In this document: positions 9,090 through 19,244 of the stretch, piece after piece | How positions within the stretch are numbered: the first letter of the stretch is position 1 | Layout of the letters: each line of letters opens with the position of its first letter | Origin: Bacteroidota bacterium | GTDB taxonomy: Bacteria > Bacteroidota > Bacteroidia > UKL13-3 | Assembly: GCA_947457395.1 (NCBI GenBank) | Contig: CANGVA010000010.1 | Coordinates: forward strand, 31,154 to 95,153 | Length of the DNA stretch: 64,000 bases | Direction: 5' to 3' | Notes under the pieces: model-generated | The model's database searches: none | Seen by the model: the letters and a program-made list of their open reading frames with translations, nothing else | Told to the model about the DNA's origin: nothing | Made by a program: the position numbers and the translations under genes

Positions 9090-9326
9090 TTGGATAGAGA
9101 AGAGTTAAGTATAAAACGACATCAGAAAATAGCCGGATTGCTGAAGTATTTCAGATTAATCATGGCTATTTTTTATTTGGTAATGGGTATAAGCATTGCC
9201 TTTTTGCCTTTATTTGCAGATATATCATCAACCACACGTTATGTGTTTGGTGTTATGCTTATTTGTTACGGCATTTTCAGGTTTTACAGACAACTAAAAA
9301 GCAATGAAAACCAACATGAAGACTAA
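9090..9326 (+). CDS. Small two-helix membrane protein
   Basis: 78 aa, TTG start at 9090, no ATG in frame before the hydrophobic part. It contains two membrane helices (LIMAIFYLVMGISIAFLPLF and YVFGVMLICYGIFRFY) between charged ends. It lies 7 nt after tonB and its 3' end overlaps the start of the PstS-like gene by 23 nt, so it is part of the cluster. Proteins like this are often found at this position in Bacteroidota; function unknown. Confidence 0.75.
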   Translation: MDREELSIKRHQKIAGLLKYFRLIMAIFYLVMGISIAFLPLFADISSTTRYVFGVMLICYGIFRFYRQLKSNENQHED

Positions 9327-10263
9327 TTGGATTGCAGCATGCGTTCTATTAATTATTAGCGCATGCGGAGGTAAAAAAAGCACCACCATTGCGGATGATA
9401 CGGCAACCAGCGGCACCATAACCGTATCTGCAGATGAAAGTCTGAAACCGATTATTGAAGCTGAAGAGGCGGTATTTGAATCAATTTACCCTAATGCCCA
9501 TCTTAATATTGTTTATACCAATGAGTATGATGCCATTGATATGGTGATGAAAGATTCCGCAAGAATAGCTATTGTTACCAGAGAAATGCTCCCGGAAGAA
9601 AAAGCTGCATTAGATGCAGTAAAAATTACACCGCGCTACTCCCCTTTTGCTTATGATGCAATTGCGCTTATTTTAAATCAGGAGAATAAGGATACGGTTT
9701 TTACAATTGAACAGGTAAAGCAAATGCTTAACGGCACTTACACTACATGGAATCAACTCAATCCGAAATCAACTTTAGGCAAATTGCAGGTAGTATTTGA
9801 TAGTCCTAAATCCGGAGCAGTAAGACACCTTACAGACTCTGTGCTTAAAGGCGAGAAACTTGCTCCACATTGCTTTGCTGTTCAGTCAAATCCTGAAGTA
9901 ATCGCACATGTAGAGCAAAATAAAAATGCCATAGGAATTATAGGTGTAAACTGGATAAGTGATAAAGATGATAGCCTGATGCGTGGTTTTTTATCAAAAA
10001 TAAAAGTTGCTGAACTTGTTCCCGTGAAACCGGATAAGGCTGAAGCCCGCACCATGAAACCATGGCAGGCCTATATTAGCCTTAAACAATATCCGCTTTG
10101 GCGCAAGGTTCAAATACTAAGCAGAGAGGCGCGTGTTGGTTTAGGCACAGGATTTGCCTCATTCATTGCCAGCGATAAGGGCCAGCGTATTGTGCTTAAG
10201 TCAGGGTTAGTTCCGGCTACAGCACCAATAAGAATTATAGAAGTAAATAACGAAGGATTATAA
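9304..10263 (+). CDS. PstS-like substrate-binding lipoprotein
   Basis: 319 aa with a lipoprotein signal (WIAACVLLIISACGG, lipobox ISAC). The mature part matches the PstS-like periplasmic binding fold (PBP_like_2): SGTITVSADESLKPIIEAEE, DSARIAIVTREM, a SPFAYDAIALILN strand, and FDSPKSGAVRHL. No pst permease or ATPase genes follow, and its position after exbBDD-tonB is conserved in Bacteroidota, which suggests a role in energy-transducer function or phosphate sensing rather than a normal ABC importer (inference). A second in-frame ATG at 9316 may be the true start. Confidence 0.85.
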   Translation: MKTNMKTNWIAACVLLIISACGGKKSTTIADDTATSGTITVSADESLKPIIEAEEAVFESIYPNAHLNIVYTNEYDAIDMVMKDSARIAIVTREMLPEEKAALDAVKITPRYSPFAYDAIALILNQENKDTVFTIEQVKQMLNGTYTTWNQLNPKSTLGKLQVVFDSPKSGAVRHLTDSVLKGEKLAPHCFAVQSNPEVIAHVEQNKNAIGIIGVNWISDKDDSLMRGFLSKIKVAELVPVKPDKAEARTMKPWQAYISLKQYPLWRKVQILSREARVGLGTGFASFIASDKGQRIVLKSGLVPATAPIRIIEVNNEGL

Positions 10264-10269
10264 AAACAC

Positions 10270-11937
10270 ATGATGATTGCCAATTATATGAAAAGAAAAA
10301 GCCTATTGGGAGCATTAACACTGCTTACCGGAGTAACGTTTGCACAAACAGCTGAAGACGGAATACGTGCACTTGATTTTGACCGTTATGAATATGCGCG
10401 TAACGTGTTTACCAATTTAACCCAAATAGAACCAACAAAGGGCGCCAATTATTTTTACCTGGGCCAGTCATATCTAAATTTATTTAAACCAGATTCTGCT
10501 TTGTGGGCCTATAACAAAGGCGTGCAGGCCGAGCCCAATAATTTTATGAACTATGTTGGTTTGGGTGAGTTGATGTTAGAAGATAATAAAACCAACGAAG
10601 CCGCAGGTTATTTTGATAAAGCGCTCTCATTTAGCAAAGGCAGAGATGGCAAATCAAAAGACGTTAATGCTTTAAGGTTGGTAGCACAGGCTATGATATC
10701 ACCTGAAGAAAACAGAATGATTGATGTAGCACATGAGCATATAACCCGAGCTTTGGAGTTGGATAAAAACAATTATGAAGCCATCATTACAGCAGGAGAT
10801 GTAAGCTTGCTTAAAAATCCAGGGCAAGCAGGAGGCGCAGCCGATTTATATGAAAGAGCTATTTCATTAGATCCGAAGAACCCCAAAGCCTACACCAGAA
10901 TATCTTATATATGGCTTAGTGTAAAGAATGCAGAGGCAACCAATGATGCGCTGCAGCGTGCACTTGCTGTTGATGCAAAATATGCTCCCGCTTTAAAGAA
11001 CTTGTCGGAATATTACTACCAAACGCGTCAGTTTGCAAAAGCTAAAGAAACCTATGTGAGGTACTTGGAGAACTCAGAACCAAGTTTAGGTAACAAAAAA
11101 CGTTTTGCCAGAATTCTTTTCAGAAATAAAGAATATGAGGAAACAATCGTTCAAATAAATGAGATATTAAGCAGTGATGTGAGTGATGTGTTTTTATACA
11201 GACTATTAGGTTATAGCAATTATGAGGTAGGTGAAGCGAAAAAAGATACTTCAAAGTATCGTCCTGGTGCCGAAGCACTAACTACCTTCATTAATAAGGT
11301 AGATCCTGCAAAAGTGATACAAAGTGATTATGAATATTTGGCAAAGCTATATTCTAAAATACCGGGTAAAGAAGATATGGCTGCAGAAAATATTAACAAA
11401 GCCATCCAAAAAGACTCTTCTAAAGTAGAATTATATAATGATGCCGGACAGATTTTTTCTCGTATTAAAAAACATGACCAAGCTGCCTATTATTTTGAAA
11501 GATATATGTCTGTAGCTAAAAAAATATTACCTGCAGATTATTACCGATTAGGCATTGCTTGTTATAACAGCAAACAATATCAAAAAGCAGATAGTGTTTT
11601 TGCTAAACTGATTGAAATTAAACCGGATTATGCTGAAGGCTATTTCTGGAGGGGTAATGCACAGCAGCAAATTGATAAGGAAGCTAAGACTACGCTGGCT
11701 AAAGAACTTTATGAAAAGTACCTGTCATTAACTGAAGCAACACCTGAAAAATATAAAAAGCAGCTCATTACTGCCTATTATTATTTAGGTACCTATGCAA
11801 TATTAAAAGATGACAATAAAGCCGCATTGGACTATGTAAATAAAACCCTTGCCATTGACCCTGAAAACGCAGATGCAAAAGAACGTAAGAAATTACTAAC
11901 AGCTCCTCCACCACCGGCTAAAGGTGGCAAAAAATAA
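10270..11937 (+). CDS. TPR-repeat periplasmic protein
   Basis: 555 aa. Signal peptide in the first ~26 residues (LLGALTLLTGVTFAQ cleavage region), then a solenoid of tetratricopeptide repeats through the whole length (for example NYFYLGQSYLNLFKPDSALW, PKAYTRISYIWLSVKNAEAT, AEGYFWRGNAQQQIDKEAKT), ending in a Pro/Gly/Lys-rich tail. Secreted to the periplasm as a scaffold, presumably for the Ton complex since it closes that cluster. ATGs at 10270, 10273 and 10288 are all possible starts; MKRKSLLG at 10288 gives the most usual signal peptide. A strong terminator follows at 11941. Confidence 0.85.
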   Translation: MMIANYMKRKSLLGALTLLTGVTFAQTAEDGIRALDFDRYEYARNVFTNLTQIEPTKGANYFYLGQSYLNLFKPDSALWAYNKGVQAEPNNFMNYVGLGELMLEDNKTNEAAGYFDKALSFSKGRDGKSKDVNALRLVAQAMISPEENRMIDVAHEHITRALELDKNNYEAIITAGDVSLLKNPGQAGGAADLYERAISLDPKNPKAYTRISYIWLSVKNAEATNDALQRALAVDAKYAPALKNLSEYYYQTRQFAKAKETYVRYLENSEPSLGNKKRFARILFRNKEYEETIVQINEILSSDVSDVFLYRLLGYSNYEVGEAKKDTSKYRPGAEALTTFINKVDPAKVIQSDYEYLAKLYSKIPGKEDMAAENINKAIQKDSSKVELYNDAGQIFSRIKKHDQAAYYFERYMSVAKKILPADYYRLGIACYNSKQYQKADSVFAKLIEIKPDYAEGYFWRGNAQQQIDKEAKTTLAKELYEKYLSLTEATPEKYKKQLITAYYYLGTYAILKDDNKAALDYVNKTLAIDPENADAKERKKLLTAPPPPAKGGKK

Positions 11938-11940
11938 TAA

Positions 11941-11968
11941 AAAAGGCTGCTACAAAGCGGCCTTTTTT
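11941..11968 (+). terminator. Rho-independent terminator of the exb-tonB-TPR cluster
   Basis: Stem AAAAGGCTGC / GCGGCCTTTT (10 pairs including one T-G) with loop TACAAA and six T residues. It begins 3 nt after the TPR gene stop and ends the operon before tRNA-Arg. Confidence 0.9.
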
Positions 11969-12014
11969 ATGGCCGATTACTAGGGTCAGCAATGATAAAA
12001 TGAGCGCAATAGTA

Positions 12015-12022
12015 TATATTTG
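12015..12022 (+). promoter_or_regulatory. -7 promoter box of tRNA-Arg
   Basis: TATATTTG matches TAnnTTTG exactly and ends 6 nt before the first base of the tRNA, the spacing expected for transcription starting at or near the mature 5' end. Confidence 0.6.
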
Positions 12023-12028
12023 CCCGAG

Positions 12029-12100
12029 GGCCTTGTAGTACAATGGATAGTACGTGAGTCTCCGGAACTCAAGATCCAGGTTCGATTCCCGGCAAGGCCA
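12029..12100 (+). tRNA. tRNA-Arg (anticodon CCG)
   Basis: A 72-nt cloverleaf. Acceptor stem GGCCTTG pairs with CAAGGCC, discriminator A. D-stem GTAC/GTAC. Anticodon stem TGAGT/ACTCA with loop CTCCGGA, anticodon CCG (Arg, CGG codon). T-arm has loop TTCGATT and one A-C mismatch in the stem. No CCA is encoded, and a run of T follows. It lies 46 nt before the GTG of dnaG. Confidence 0.95.
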
Positions 12101-12146
12101 CTTTTTTACATGTCAATTCCTCTTTTTTTTATTACCTTGGCACTCG

Positions 12147-14078
12147 GTGATTCCTCAAAGTAAAATAGATGAAATTATTGATGTTGCCCGCATAGAAGAA
12201 GTGGTTGGCGATTATGTGTCTCTTAAAAAACGGGGGGCAAATTTGCTTGGCCTCTGCCCTTTTCATCAGGAAAAAACACCTTCATTTACGATTTCTCCGG
12301 CTAAAGGTATTTACAAATGCTTTGGCTGCGGCAAAGCCGGCAACTCTGTTAATTTTATCATGGAATATGAGCACCTCGATTATATTCCTGCACTTAAATT
12401 TATTGCAGAAAAATATCAAATAGAGTGGCCTGAGCTGCAAATATCTGATGAAGCGCTTGCCGAAGAAAAAAGAAAGCAGCGAGAAAAGGAAAGTCTGCAA
12501 ATCATTAACAATTTTGCCGAACAGTATTTTGCCAATATACTCCATGCGGATGAAGAGGGCACAGCTATAGGACTCTCCTATTTTGAAGAGCGTGGATTTC
12601 GACCTGAAATAATACAGAAATTCAAATTAGGTTTTGCCAAAGACAGCTGGGATCATTTTACACAAACTGCTATTGCTGCCGGTTACAGTCAGGAACTGCT
12701 AATGAAGGCAGGTTTAATTAAACAAAGTGAACAAGGCAAAATATACGATGCCTACCGCGGGCGCGTTATGTTTACTATACATGCACTGAGTGGTAAACCA
12801 ATTGCTTTTGCGGGGAGATTTTTAAAACCTGACCCCAAAAGCCCTAAGTATGTTAACTCTCCTGAAACCGAGCTTTACCACAAGAGCAATGAGTTGTATG
12901 GTTTGTATTTTGCTCGCAATGCCATTAGTAAATCGGGCTACGTTTATTTGGTAGAAGGCTATACGGATGTGATACAGATGCATCAGGCAGGTGTTGAAAA
13001 TGTAGTAGCCTCATCCGGCACCTCGCTTACCGAAAATCAAATCAGACTCATTAAACGTTTTACCGATAATGTGTGTGTGTTGTATGATGGAGATGCCGCG
13101 GGTATCAAAGCATCCATGCGCGGTATTGATATGCTGCTTGAGGCGGGTTTAAACGTAAAAGTGCTCTTGTTTCCGGATGGCGAAGACCCGGATAGTTTTT
13201 GCAAAAAGCAAGGTCCACTTGGATTTTCGGCCTATCTTGATGAAAACAAGCAAGACTTTATTCGTTTTAAAACATCTCTACTTTCAGCCGATGCGGGCTC
13301 CGATCCCATAAAAAATGCAGAACTAATTAAAGATGTTGTGCAAAGCATTGCCAAAGTTCCGGATGCATTTAAACGTTCAGGTTTTATTAAAGAAACATCC
13401 ATTGCTTTAAAAGTAGAAGAACAACTTCTCATTACCGAGATAAATCGTCTGCTAAGAAACAAGCTATCACAGCAGGCAAACACTACCATACCTGCTCCGG
13501 ATGACCAACCGCTGAATTATGAAGCTGAGATAAAACAACTCCTGGACGTGCAGGTGCACGATCATCAGGAAAAGGATATTGTTCGTTTATTGCTCCATTT
13601 TGCCAACCTCCCTATGGAAGGATACCGCAATGTGGCACATTTTATTTTATCTGAAATAGCCCAAGATGAAATTGAGATTGAGAATCCGGTAGTACATGAG
13701 ATCCTCAATGAAATTCACAAACAGCTGGAGGCAGGTGAAGTTGATATGCAAAAACTTGTGAACCATATGAACCCGGATATAAGCAGGTTTATTGCAGAAA
13801 TGTTATCTCTTCATTATGAAATTAGTCCTAATTGGGAACACAAGTTTGATATATTAATAGACAAACTGGAAGATAAGTATCTGGAAGATATTGACTCTGC
13901 CATGAACCGCCTAAAACTGAAGAATACAGAGAAACTAATTAAGCTAAATAAGGAGGAAATGCTAAAGGCAGAACAGGACGGAAATATAGAGCTGATTACT
14001 AATTGCCTGAAGGTACATCAGCATCTGATGGAACAAAAGTCGCAGTTATCCACAAAGCCTGGAACTGTAATATTTTGA
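12147..14078 (+). CDS. dnaG: DNA primase DnaG
   Basis: Synthesises RNA primers at the replication fork. 643 aa from the chosen GTG at 12147, which gives VIPQSKIDEIIDVARIEEVV, matching the usual MIPQ start; the frame is open upstream to 12054 but that would include the tRNA-Arg gene and is not real. Domains: N-terminal zinc finger with C37, H40, C58 and C61 (CPFH and CFGC), RNA polymerase core with the Toprim VYLVEGYTDVIQ and YDGDAAG metal-binding acidic residues, and a C-terminal helicase-interaction region. A box-like TACCTTGG ends six bases before the GTG, so a leaderless mRNA is possible. Confidence 0.96.
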   Translation: MIPQSKIDEIIDVARIEEVVGDYVSLKKRGANLLGLCPFHQEKTPSFTISPAKGIYKCFGCGKAGNSVNFIMEYEHLDYIPALKFIAEKYQIEWPELQISDEALAEEKRKQREKESLQIINNFAEQYFANILHADEEGTAIGLSYFEERGFRPEIIQKFKLGFAKDSWDHFTQTAIAAGYSQELLMKAGLIKQSEQGKIYDAYRGRVMFTIHALSGKPIAFAGRFLKPDPKSPKYVNSPETELYHKSNELYGLYFARNAISKSGYVYLVEGYTDVIQMHQAGVENVVASSGTSLTENQIRLIKRFTDNVCVLYDGDAAGIKASMRGIDMLLEAGLNVKVLLFPDGEDPDSFCKKQGPLGFSAYLDENKQDFIRFKTSLLSADAGSDPIKNAELIKDVVQSIAKVPDAFKRSGFIKETSIALKVEEQLLITEINRLLRNKLSQQANTTIPAPDDQPLNYEAEIKQLLDVQVHDHQEKDIVRLLLHFANLPMEGYRNVAHFILSEIAQDEIEIENPVVHEILNEIHKQLEAGEVDMQKLVNHMNPDISRFIAEMLSLHYEISPNWEHKFDILIDKLEDKYLEDIDSAMNRLKLKNTEKLIKLNKEEMLKAEQDGNIELITNCLKVHQHLMEQKSQLSTKPGTVIF

Positions 14079-14141
14079 TTGTCAATTGGTATTTTAATCG
14101 CTTACAACCTATAATTGCATATTAACGTCTTTGATTAAATT

Positions 14142-17100
14142 TTGAATTCGTTTAGACATATCATATTTGTTTTTGCCCAGTGCCTTTTAACCTTCGGGCT
14201 CTTTGCTCAGGTTCCCAGGGCTGGTTTTACAGCAAATAGACTTTCGGGCTGTAGCCCTTTAACTGTTGTATTTACCAATACATCAACAGGTGGTGCACCA
14301 ATGAGTTTTTTGTGGAGATTTGGCAATGGCAATACATCAACTTTAGGTAGTAGTACCGTATCAGCAACCTATGTTTTACCCGGTACCTACAGGGTTTCTT
14401 TAACCGCTTCCAATGCAAGCGGGGTTGATTCTATGGTAAGGTTTGCCTACATTACTGTTTTTACCAATCCTACAGCCAATTTTAGCGCCAATCCTACCAG
14501 TGGTTGCGCGCCATTATCCGTGCAGTTTACAGATTTATCAGCAGGTGTAGGCTCAGGAATTACTAAATGGCTTTGGGATTTTGGTGATGGCACTTCCTCT
14601 ACTGCCAAAAATCCTTCCAAAACCTATTTGACCTCAGGCTCATTTACAGTAACATTAATTGTTACAGATGCTAACGGATGTGAAGGACGAATTATAAAAC
14701 CCGCATATATAAATGTAACCGGTAATCATAACGTAACATTTAGCGCTCCTGCACCGCTTACAGGTTGCAAAACGCCATTCTCTAAAACATTTACACCCGT
14801 AGTTACACCGGCAGGAACCGGCTACACCTATTCCTGGAATTTTGGAGATGGTAATTTCTCAACCCAAATGTCGCCAACGCACAGTTATACTGCAACAGGT
14901 ACTTATACAGTTAGCCTAACGGTTACCTCCGCTTCCGGATGTGCTGTTACTTTTACCAGACCCAATTATATAATGCTGGCTGAAGGCAAGGCCGATTTTG
15001 CATTGTCATCTAATCCGGCTTGTGCACCAGCATTGGTTAATTTTACAAATTCATCTACCCCTTCAACAGGCATGCTTTATAATTGGAGTGGGCCATTTGG
15101 CTTCAATAGTACGCAGAGAAATCCCCCATCACAACAAATATTTACATCGGGAACCTATACGTATCAGCTAGCTGTTTCATGGGCCAATGGTTTATGCACA
15201 GATATCCTATCTAAACAGGTAAATGTAATTGTGTGGCCTAAGCCTAATGCAGATTTCCATGCCAATAGAACTGAATTTTGCAAGCCACCGGCTACGGTTA
15301 ATTTTATCAATCTATCTTCAGATGCAGTAAGTTACAACTGGACTTTTGAAGGACACGGCTCTTCTACAGATGTAAATCCTAGCAGAGTTTTTAATGCACT
15401 TGGTAAATTCAATGTAAGGCTCATTGCTACAAGCTCCAACGGATGCAAAGACACAACAACTGCAAACGATTTTGTAATAATTGAAAGTCCGAAGTTTGAA
15501 ATCAAACCTGATATTAAGTTTTCCGGATGTGCCCCACTAACTGTCAGAGCTTATGTAGATGACCAAAGCCTTGTGCCTCTGACAAATTGGACCTGGACGA
15601 TGGGAAATGGCCAAACATCTAATGCAGATACTGCAACTGCAGTTTACCAAGATACAGGTATTTACACCATAACAGTAACAGGCAAAAATGCAGATAGCTG
15701 CATGGAGACCAAATCGGCAAAGGTTTATGTTGGCACAAGCTTAAACAACCAACCTGTAATTAATAATATTTCTTCGTGTTATAATGATTTCAGGAGCATA
15801 TTTTCCTTGGTACCTAATTATACCCCGGGCCCTTTCGATACAATAAACTGGGTTATTATTAAAGACAGCACTGTCATTACTGTATTAGTAGGAAATATAA
15901 CAACACTTAGTGATAGCATAGTAAAAGCACTTAATATGTATGGCACCTATGATGTGTTACTGCGTATTTCAAATAAGGGCTGCAGGAGGCAAACCTATAT
16001 GCCTGCAGCTTTTGTTGTGCGGGGGCCCAGGGCAAGGTTTCAAATGATCATGGACAGTTGCCAGTATAATCGTTTTCGATTTACCAATTTATCAGATACA
16101 ATTAGGTATACGCATGTAAAGTGGATTTTTCCTGATAATACTACCGATACTGCTTCCAAAACATTTTCCAGATTATTCAATGGTCCTTTTGGTCCACAGA
16201 AATTTACTTTGATAGCTTATGACTCTATTTGGGGTTGCTCCGATACATCAAACATTACAAGATTAATTGGTGAGCCACCAAAAGTTGGATTTAAATTAAG
16301 TGATTCGATGGGGTGTTCTCCATTTACTTTTACCATTACAAACCAGACAATTTTTGGCCCGCCTGTTGCCTTTAAATCATTTTCAGTTACGATTGGTGAT
16401 GGCTCCTCTGCTGCAAGTCTTCCTGCTACCTTTACCACATCTCGACCAGGCTATAATAAGGTTACTTTGGTTGCAGAAGATACCCTTGGTTGCAGATATC
16501 AACTTGAGCGTGATTCTGCCTACTTTATATTCAGAGGTCAATCAAACCTAAGTGTGATACCTAATTTCGGCTGTGTTCCGCTCAAAGTTAAAGGTCTACA
16601 CACAGGAACCTATGATAGACCAATTAAACAAATATTATTTATTTGGGGTAATGGAGACACTACGGCTTCAAGTGCAGATTCTGCTGAATATACTTATCTT
16701 ACTGCACCAGCAAATCAGGTTGCGGGTTGGTCTGCAAGAATAATTGCCATTGATACAAATAACTGCAGATTTACTTCCACTTCAAGATCAGTTAGAGCAT
16801 ATAAACCTATACCTGTTAATACTATTAGCGTAAGCAAACGATGCGGTGTGGACTCAGTTAGGTTTACGGGGGCAAATGATCCTACACTTGGCGTTCAGCC
16901 ATTTTCATTCAGGTGGACACTTGGAAATGGAGTAACCGTAAATGGCAGAAATTTTTTTAGAAACTTTTCAGGAGATACTACCTATACCGCAACAATGTAT
17001 GTATCTGATGCAAATGGCTGCATCGATTCATTAAGCAAAGATTACACCATTAATACCAAGCAACCTGTAGCTAATTTTGATGCCAATCCTAAAAAGCTAA

Positions 17101-19244
17101 ATTGCTATAAGCCTGCTAGTGTTATCAATTTTAATGACTCATCTATTGCAGGTGCTGTGGGAATCAGGTCATACCTGTGGAGATTTGGTGACAATACTAC
17201 CTCTGTTCTGAAAAATCCAAGCAAGATTTATTCTGCTCCGGGCAACTATCCAATCACACTAGAAGTTACAGATTCACTTAGCTGCAAGAGTATTGTAACC
17301 ATGCCAAATTTTATTGTGGTGGGTGGCCCATATGGTAGTTATAATTTTTCACCACGCAGTGGTTGTCAGCCTCATCAGGTAACTTTTAATACATCATCTC
17401 CCAATGCTATGTTTTATATCTGGGATCAGGCAGATGGTAAGGTAGATACTTTTACTACGAATACCCATCAGTATATTTATACAAATCCAGGTATTTATTA
17501 CCCACGCCTAACAATGGTAGACAGCTCAGGAACCTGCGATTTTGGTTTAGATGCGATTGATTCGATTACGGTTTATGCTATACCAAATCCTGCCTTTAGC
17601 CAAAATGATACTGTTATCTGCAAAAACAATATCATTACCTTTACCAATATAACTCCTGCGCATGCACTACCAATCAACATCTGGAAATGGCGTTTTGGCA
17701 ATGGAGACTCAAGCAGCACTTTCGGACCACATCAAATATTGTTTAAGGATGCTGGTAGATTCACTGTTTCACTTAGTGCAACAGATACACTAGGCTGCAC
17801 CAATACAATAACTAAGGATTCTCTTGTGCGTGTTTATGATGATACCATACCTCCTGCTGCACCTTATATATTAAGGGCAACAGTCATTAATAACACATCT
17901 GCATTAATGGAATTTAATAGAAATAACGAGAGCGACTTAGATAAATATGTGTTATTGCATAATTTTCAAAATGGCTTACCAAACTCCACGACTTTAATTA
18001 CAAACATAAACGATACATCCTTCTTAGAAACAGGAATTAATACATTACAAAACACTTACAGCTATCAGCTATATGCAATGGATGTATGCCGCAATAAATC
18101 AGATTTCAGTGAAGTGCACACCACCGTAGAATTAAAGGCTACCGGCATTCCCAATGCTATCAGATTAAACTGGACACCTTATACGGGCTGGAACAAGATT
18201 AAATCCTATGAAATTTGGAAGAACGATCCTGATAAGGGCAGTGTATATAATAAGGTTGCTAGTGTAGAACCTAATTTACTAACATATACAGATACCAATA
18301 TTACTTGCTTTAAGCCATATAATTATAGAATTAAATCAGTTGAAGATGGTGAAGCAGGTCAAATTTCATGGAGCGATACGAGCATGGCGATTGCCCAGTT
18401 TGCTGCTTTAGCTCCTTCAACAAATAATATTAGAGCAACTGTGCTAAATAATCAGTTTGTAAGGGTTGAGTGGCAGCCACGAACTTTTAAGCTTCCTTTT
18501 AAATATGTTATTTTCAGAGGAGTTGATGAATCAGTGCCAGTATCCTATAAAACAGTTTCCTCAGCTGAAACTATTTTTAATGATCTGGATGTGGATGTCC
18601 AAAATCACAGTTATACGTATCTAACTTATCTGCTTGATTCATGCGGTGGATATAGTCCGGTCTCTAACATGGCAAAAACCATTTTGCTAAAGATTGAGAT
18701 GGCTGAAAATGATCGTTTGAAATACGATCCGCAGTTATATTGGAATGCATATATGGACTGGGACAGCGGTATTGATTATTATAAACTTGAGTTCTTTGAT
18801 GATGTAGCAGATGGTTTCATAGAAATATCCCGCAACAACCCTACAGAATTGAACTTTACACATAAATATGTAAATCTTGAGCAGCGCGATTACTGCTATA
18901 AAATTACAGCCTACCAAAAAGGGAGAAATGAAATCTATAGCACGTCTAACATTGCCTGTGTTGAAACTGGCCCCCGACTTTATGCTCCTAATGTTTTTAC
19001 CATTAACGGAGATAACCTAAATGATATTTATTACGTAGGCGGGATATTTGTAGACCTTTTTGAGTTAAAAATATATAATAGGTGGGGAATTTTGGTATTT
19101 GAATCTGATGACATGCACAAAGGCTGGGATGGCACATTTGGTGGCAAGCCTTGCCCGCCTGATGTTTATGTATATAAGGCAAAGGGCGTTGGACGCAAAG
19201 GTCAAACCAAAGAAATATCAGGCACAATAACGCTGCTTCGGTAA
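14142..19244 (+). CDS. Giant PKD-repeat protein with T9SS type B sorting domain
   Basis: 1700 aa, exported by Sec (signal MNSFRHIIFVFAQCLLTFGLFAQ; start is TTG) and then by the type IX system. From about residue 25 to 1230 it is an array of PKD-type Ig-like domains recognisable by repeated motifs such as WRFGNGN, WLWDFGDGTSS, YSWNFGDGN and WRFGDNTTS, with Cys in SGCxPLxVxFTN segments. Residues about 1235-1600 look like fibronectin-type III modules. The last ~95 residues (NVFTINGDNLNDIYY, IYNRWGILVFE, WDGTFGG) are the gliding-motility-associated C-terminal domain. A surface adhesin or matrix protein is the likely role; ligand unknown. Confidence 0.92.
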   Translation: MNSFRHIIFVFAQCLLTFGLFAQVPRAGFTANRLSGCSPLTVVFTNTSTGGAPMSFLWRFGNGNTSTLGSSTVSATYVLPGTYRVSLTASNASGVDSMVRFAYITVFTNPTANFSANPTSGCAPLSVQFTDLSAGVGSGITKWLWDFGDGTSSTAKNPSKTYLTSGSFTVTLIVTDANGCEGRIIKPAYINVTGNHNVTFSAPAPLTGCKTPFSKTFTPVVTPAGTGYTYSWNFGDGNFSTQMSPTHSYTATGTYTVSLTVTSASGCAVTFTRPNYIMLAEGKADFALSSNPACAPALVNFTNSSTPSTGMLYNWSGPFGFNSTQRNPPSQQIFTSGTYTYQLAVSWANGLCTDILSKQVNVIVWPKPNADFHANRTEFCKPPATVNFINLSSDAVSYNWTFEGHGSSTDVNPSRVFNALGKFNVRLIATSSNGCKDTTTANDFVIIESPKFEIKPDIKFSGCAPLTVRAYVDDQSLVPLTNWTWTMGNGQTSNADTATAVYQDTGIYTITVTGKNADSCMETKSAKVYVGTSLNNQPVINNISSCYNDFRSIFSLVPNYTPGPFDTINWVIIKDSTVITVLVGNITTLSDSIVKALNMYGTYDVLLRISNKGCRRQTYMPAAFVVRGPRARFQMIMDSCQYNRFRFTNLSDTIRYTHVKWIFPDNTTDTASKTFSRLFNGPFGPQKFTLIAYDSIWGCSDTSNITRLIGEPPKVGFKLSDSMGCSPFTFTITNQTIFGPPVAFKSFSVTIGDGSSAASLPATFTTSRPGYNKVTLVAEDTLGCRYQLERDSAYFIFRGQSNLSVIPNFGCVPLKVKGLHTGTYDRPIKQILFIWGNGDTTASSADSAEYTYLTAPANQVAGWSARIIAIDTNNCRFTSTSRSVRAYKPIPVNTISVSKRCGVDSVRFTGANDPTLGVQPFSFRWTLGNGVTVNGRNFFRNFSGDTTYTATMYVSDANGCIDSLSKDYTINTKQPVANFDANPKKLNCYKPASVINFNDSSIAGAVGIRSYLWRFGDNTTSVLKNPSKIYSAPGNYPITLEVTDSLSCKSIVTMPNFIVVGGPYGSYNFSPRSGCQPHQVTFNTSSPNAMFYIWDQADGKVDTFTTNTHQYIYTNPGIYYPRLTMVDSSGTCDFGLDAIDSITVYAIPNPAFSQNDTVICKNNIITFTNITPAHALPINIWKWRFGNGDSSSTFGPHQILFKDAGRFTVSLSATDTLGCTNTITKDSLVRVYDDTIPPAAPYILRATVINNTSALMEFNRNNESDLDKYVLLHNFQNGLPNSTTLITNINDTSFLETGINTLQNTYSYQLYAMDVCRNKSDFSEVHTTVELKATGIPNAIRLNWTPYTGWNKIKSYEIWKNDPDKGSVYNKVASVEPNLLTYTDTNITCFKPYNYRIKSVEDGEAGQISWSDTSMAIAQFAALAPSTNNIRATVLNNQFVRVEWQPRTFKLPFKYVIFRGVDESVPVSYKTVSSAETIFNDLDVDVQNHSYTYLTYLLDSCGGYSPVSNMAKTILLKIEMAENDRLKYDPQLYWNAYMDWDSGIDYYKLEFFDDVADGFIEISRNNPTELNFTHKYVNLEQRDYCYKITAYQKGRNEIYSTSNIACVETGPRLYAPNVFTINGDNLNDIYYVGGIFVDLFELKIYNRWGILVFESDDMHKGWDGTFGGKPCPPDVYVYKAKGVGRKGQTKEISGTITLLR

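Noticed and set aside
9304..10263. Start of a phosphate ABC (pst) operon
   Set aside because: No pstC, pstA, pstB or phoU follows; the gene belongs to the Ton cluster by spacing.
12054..12146. N-terminal extension of dnaG
   Set aside because: The frame is open but begins inside the tRNA-Arg gene. The GTG at 12147 gives the conserved IPQ start of primases.
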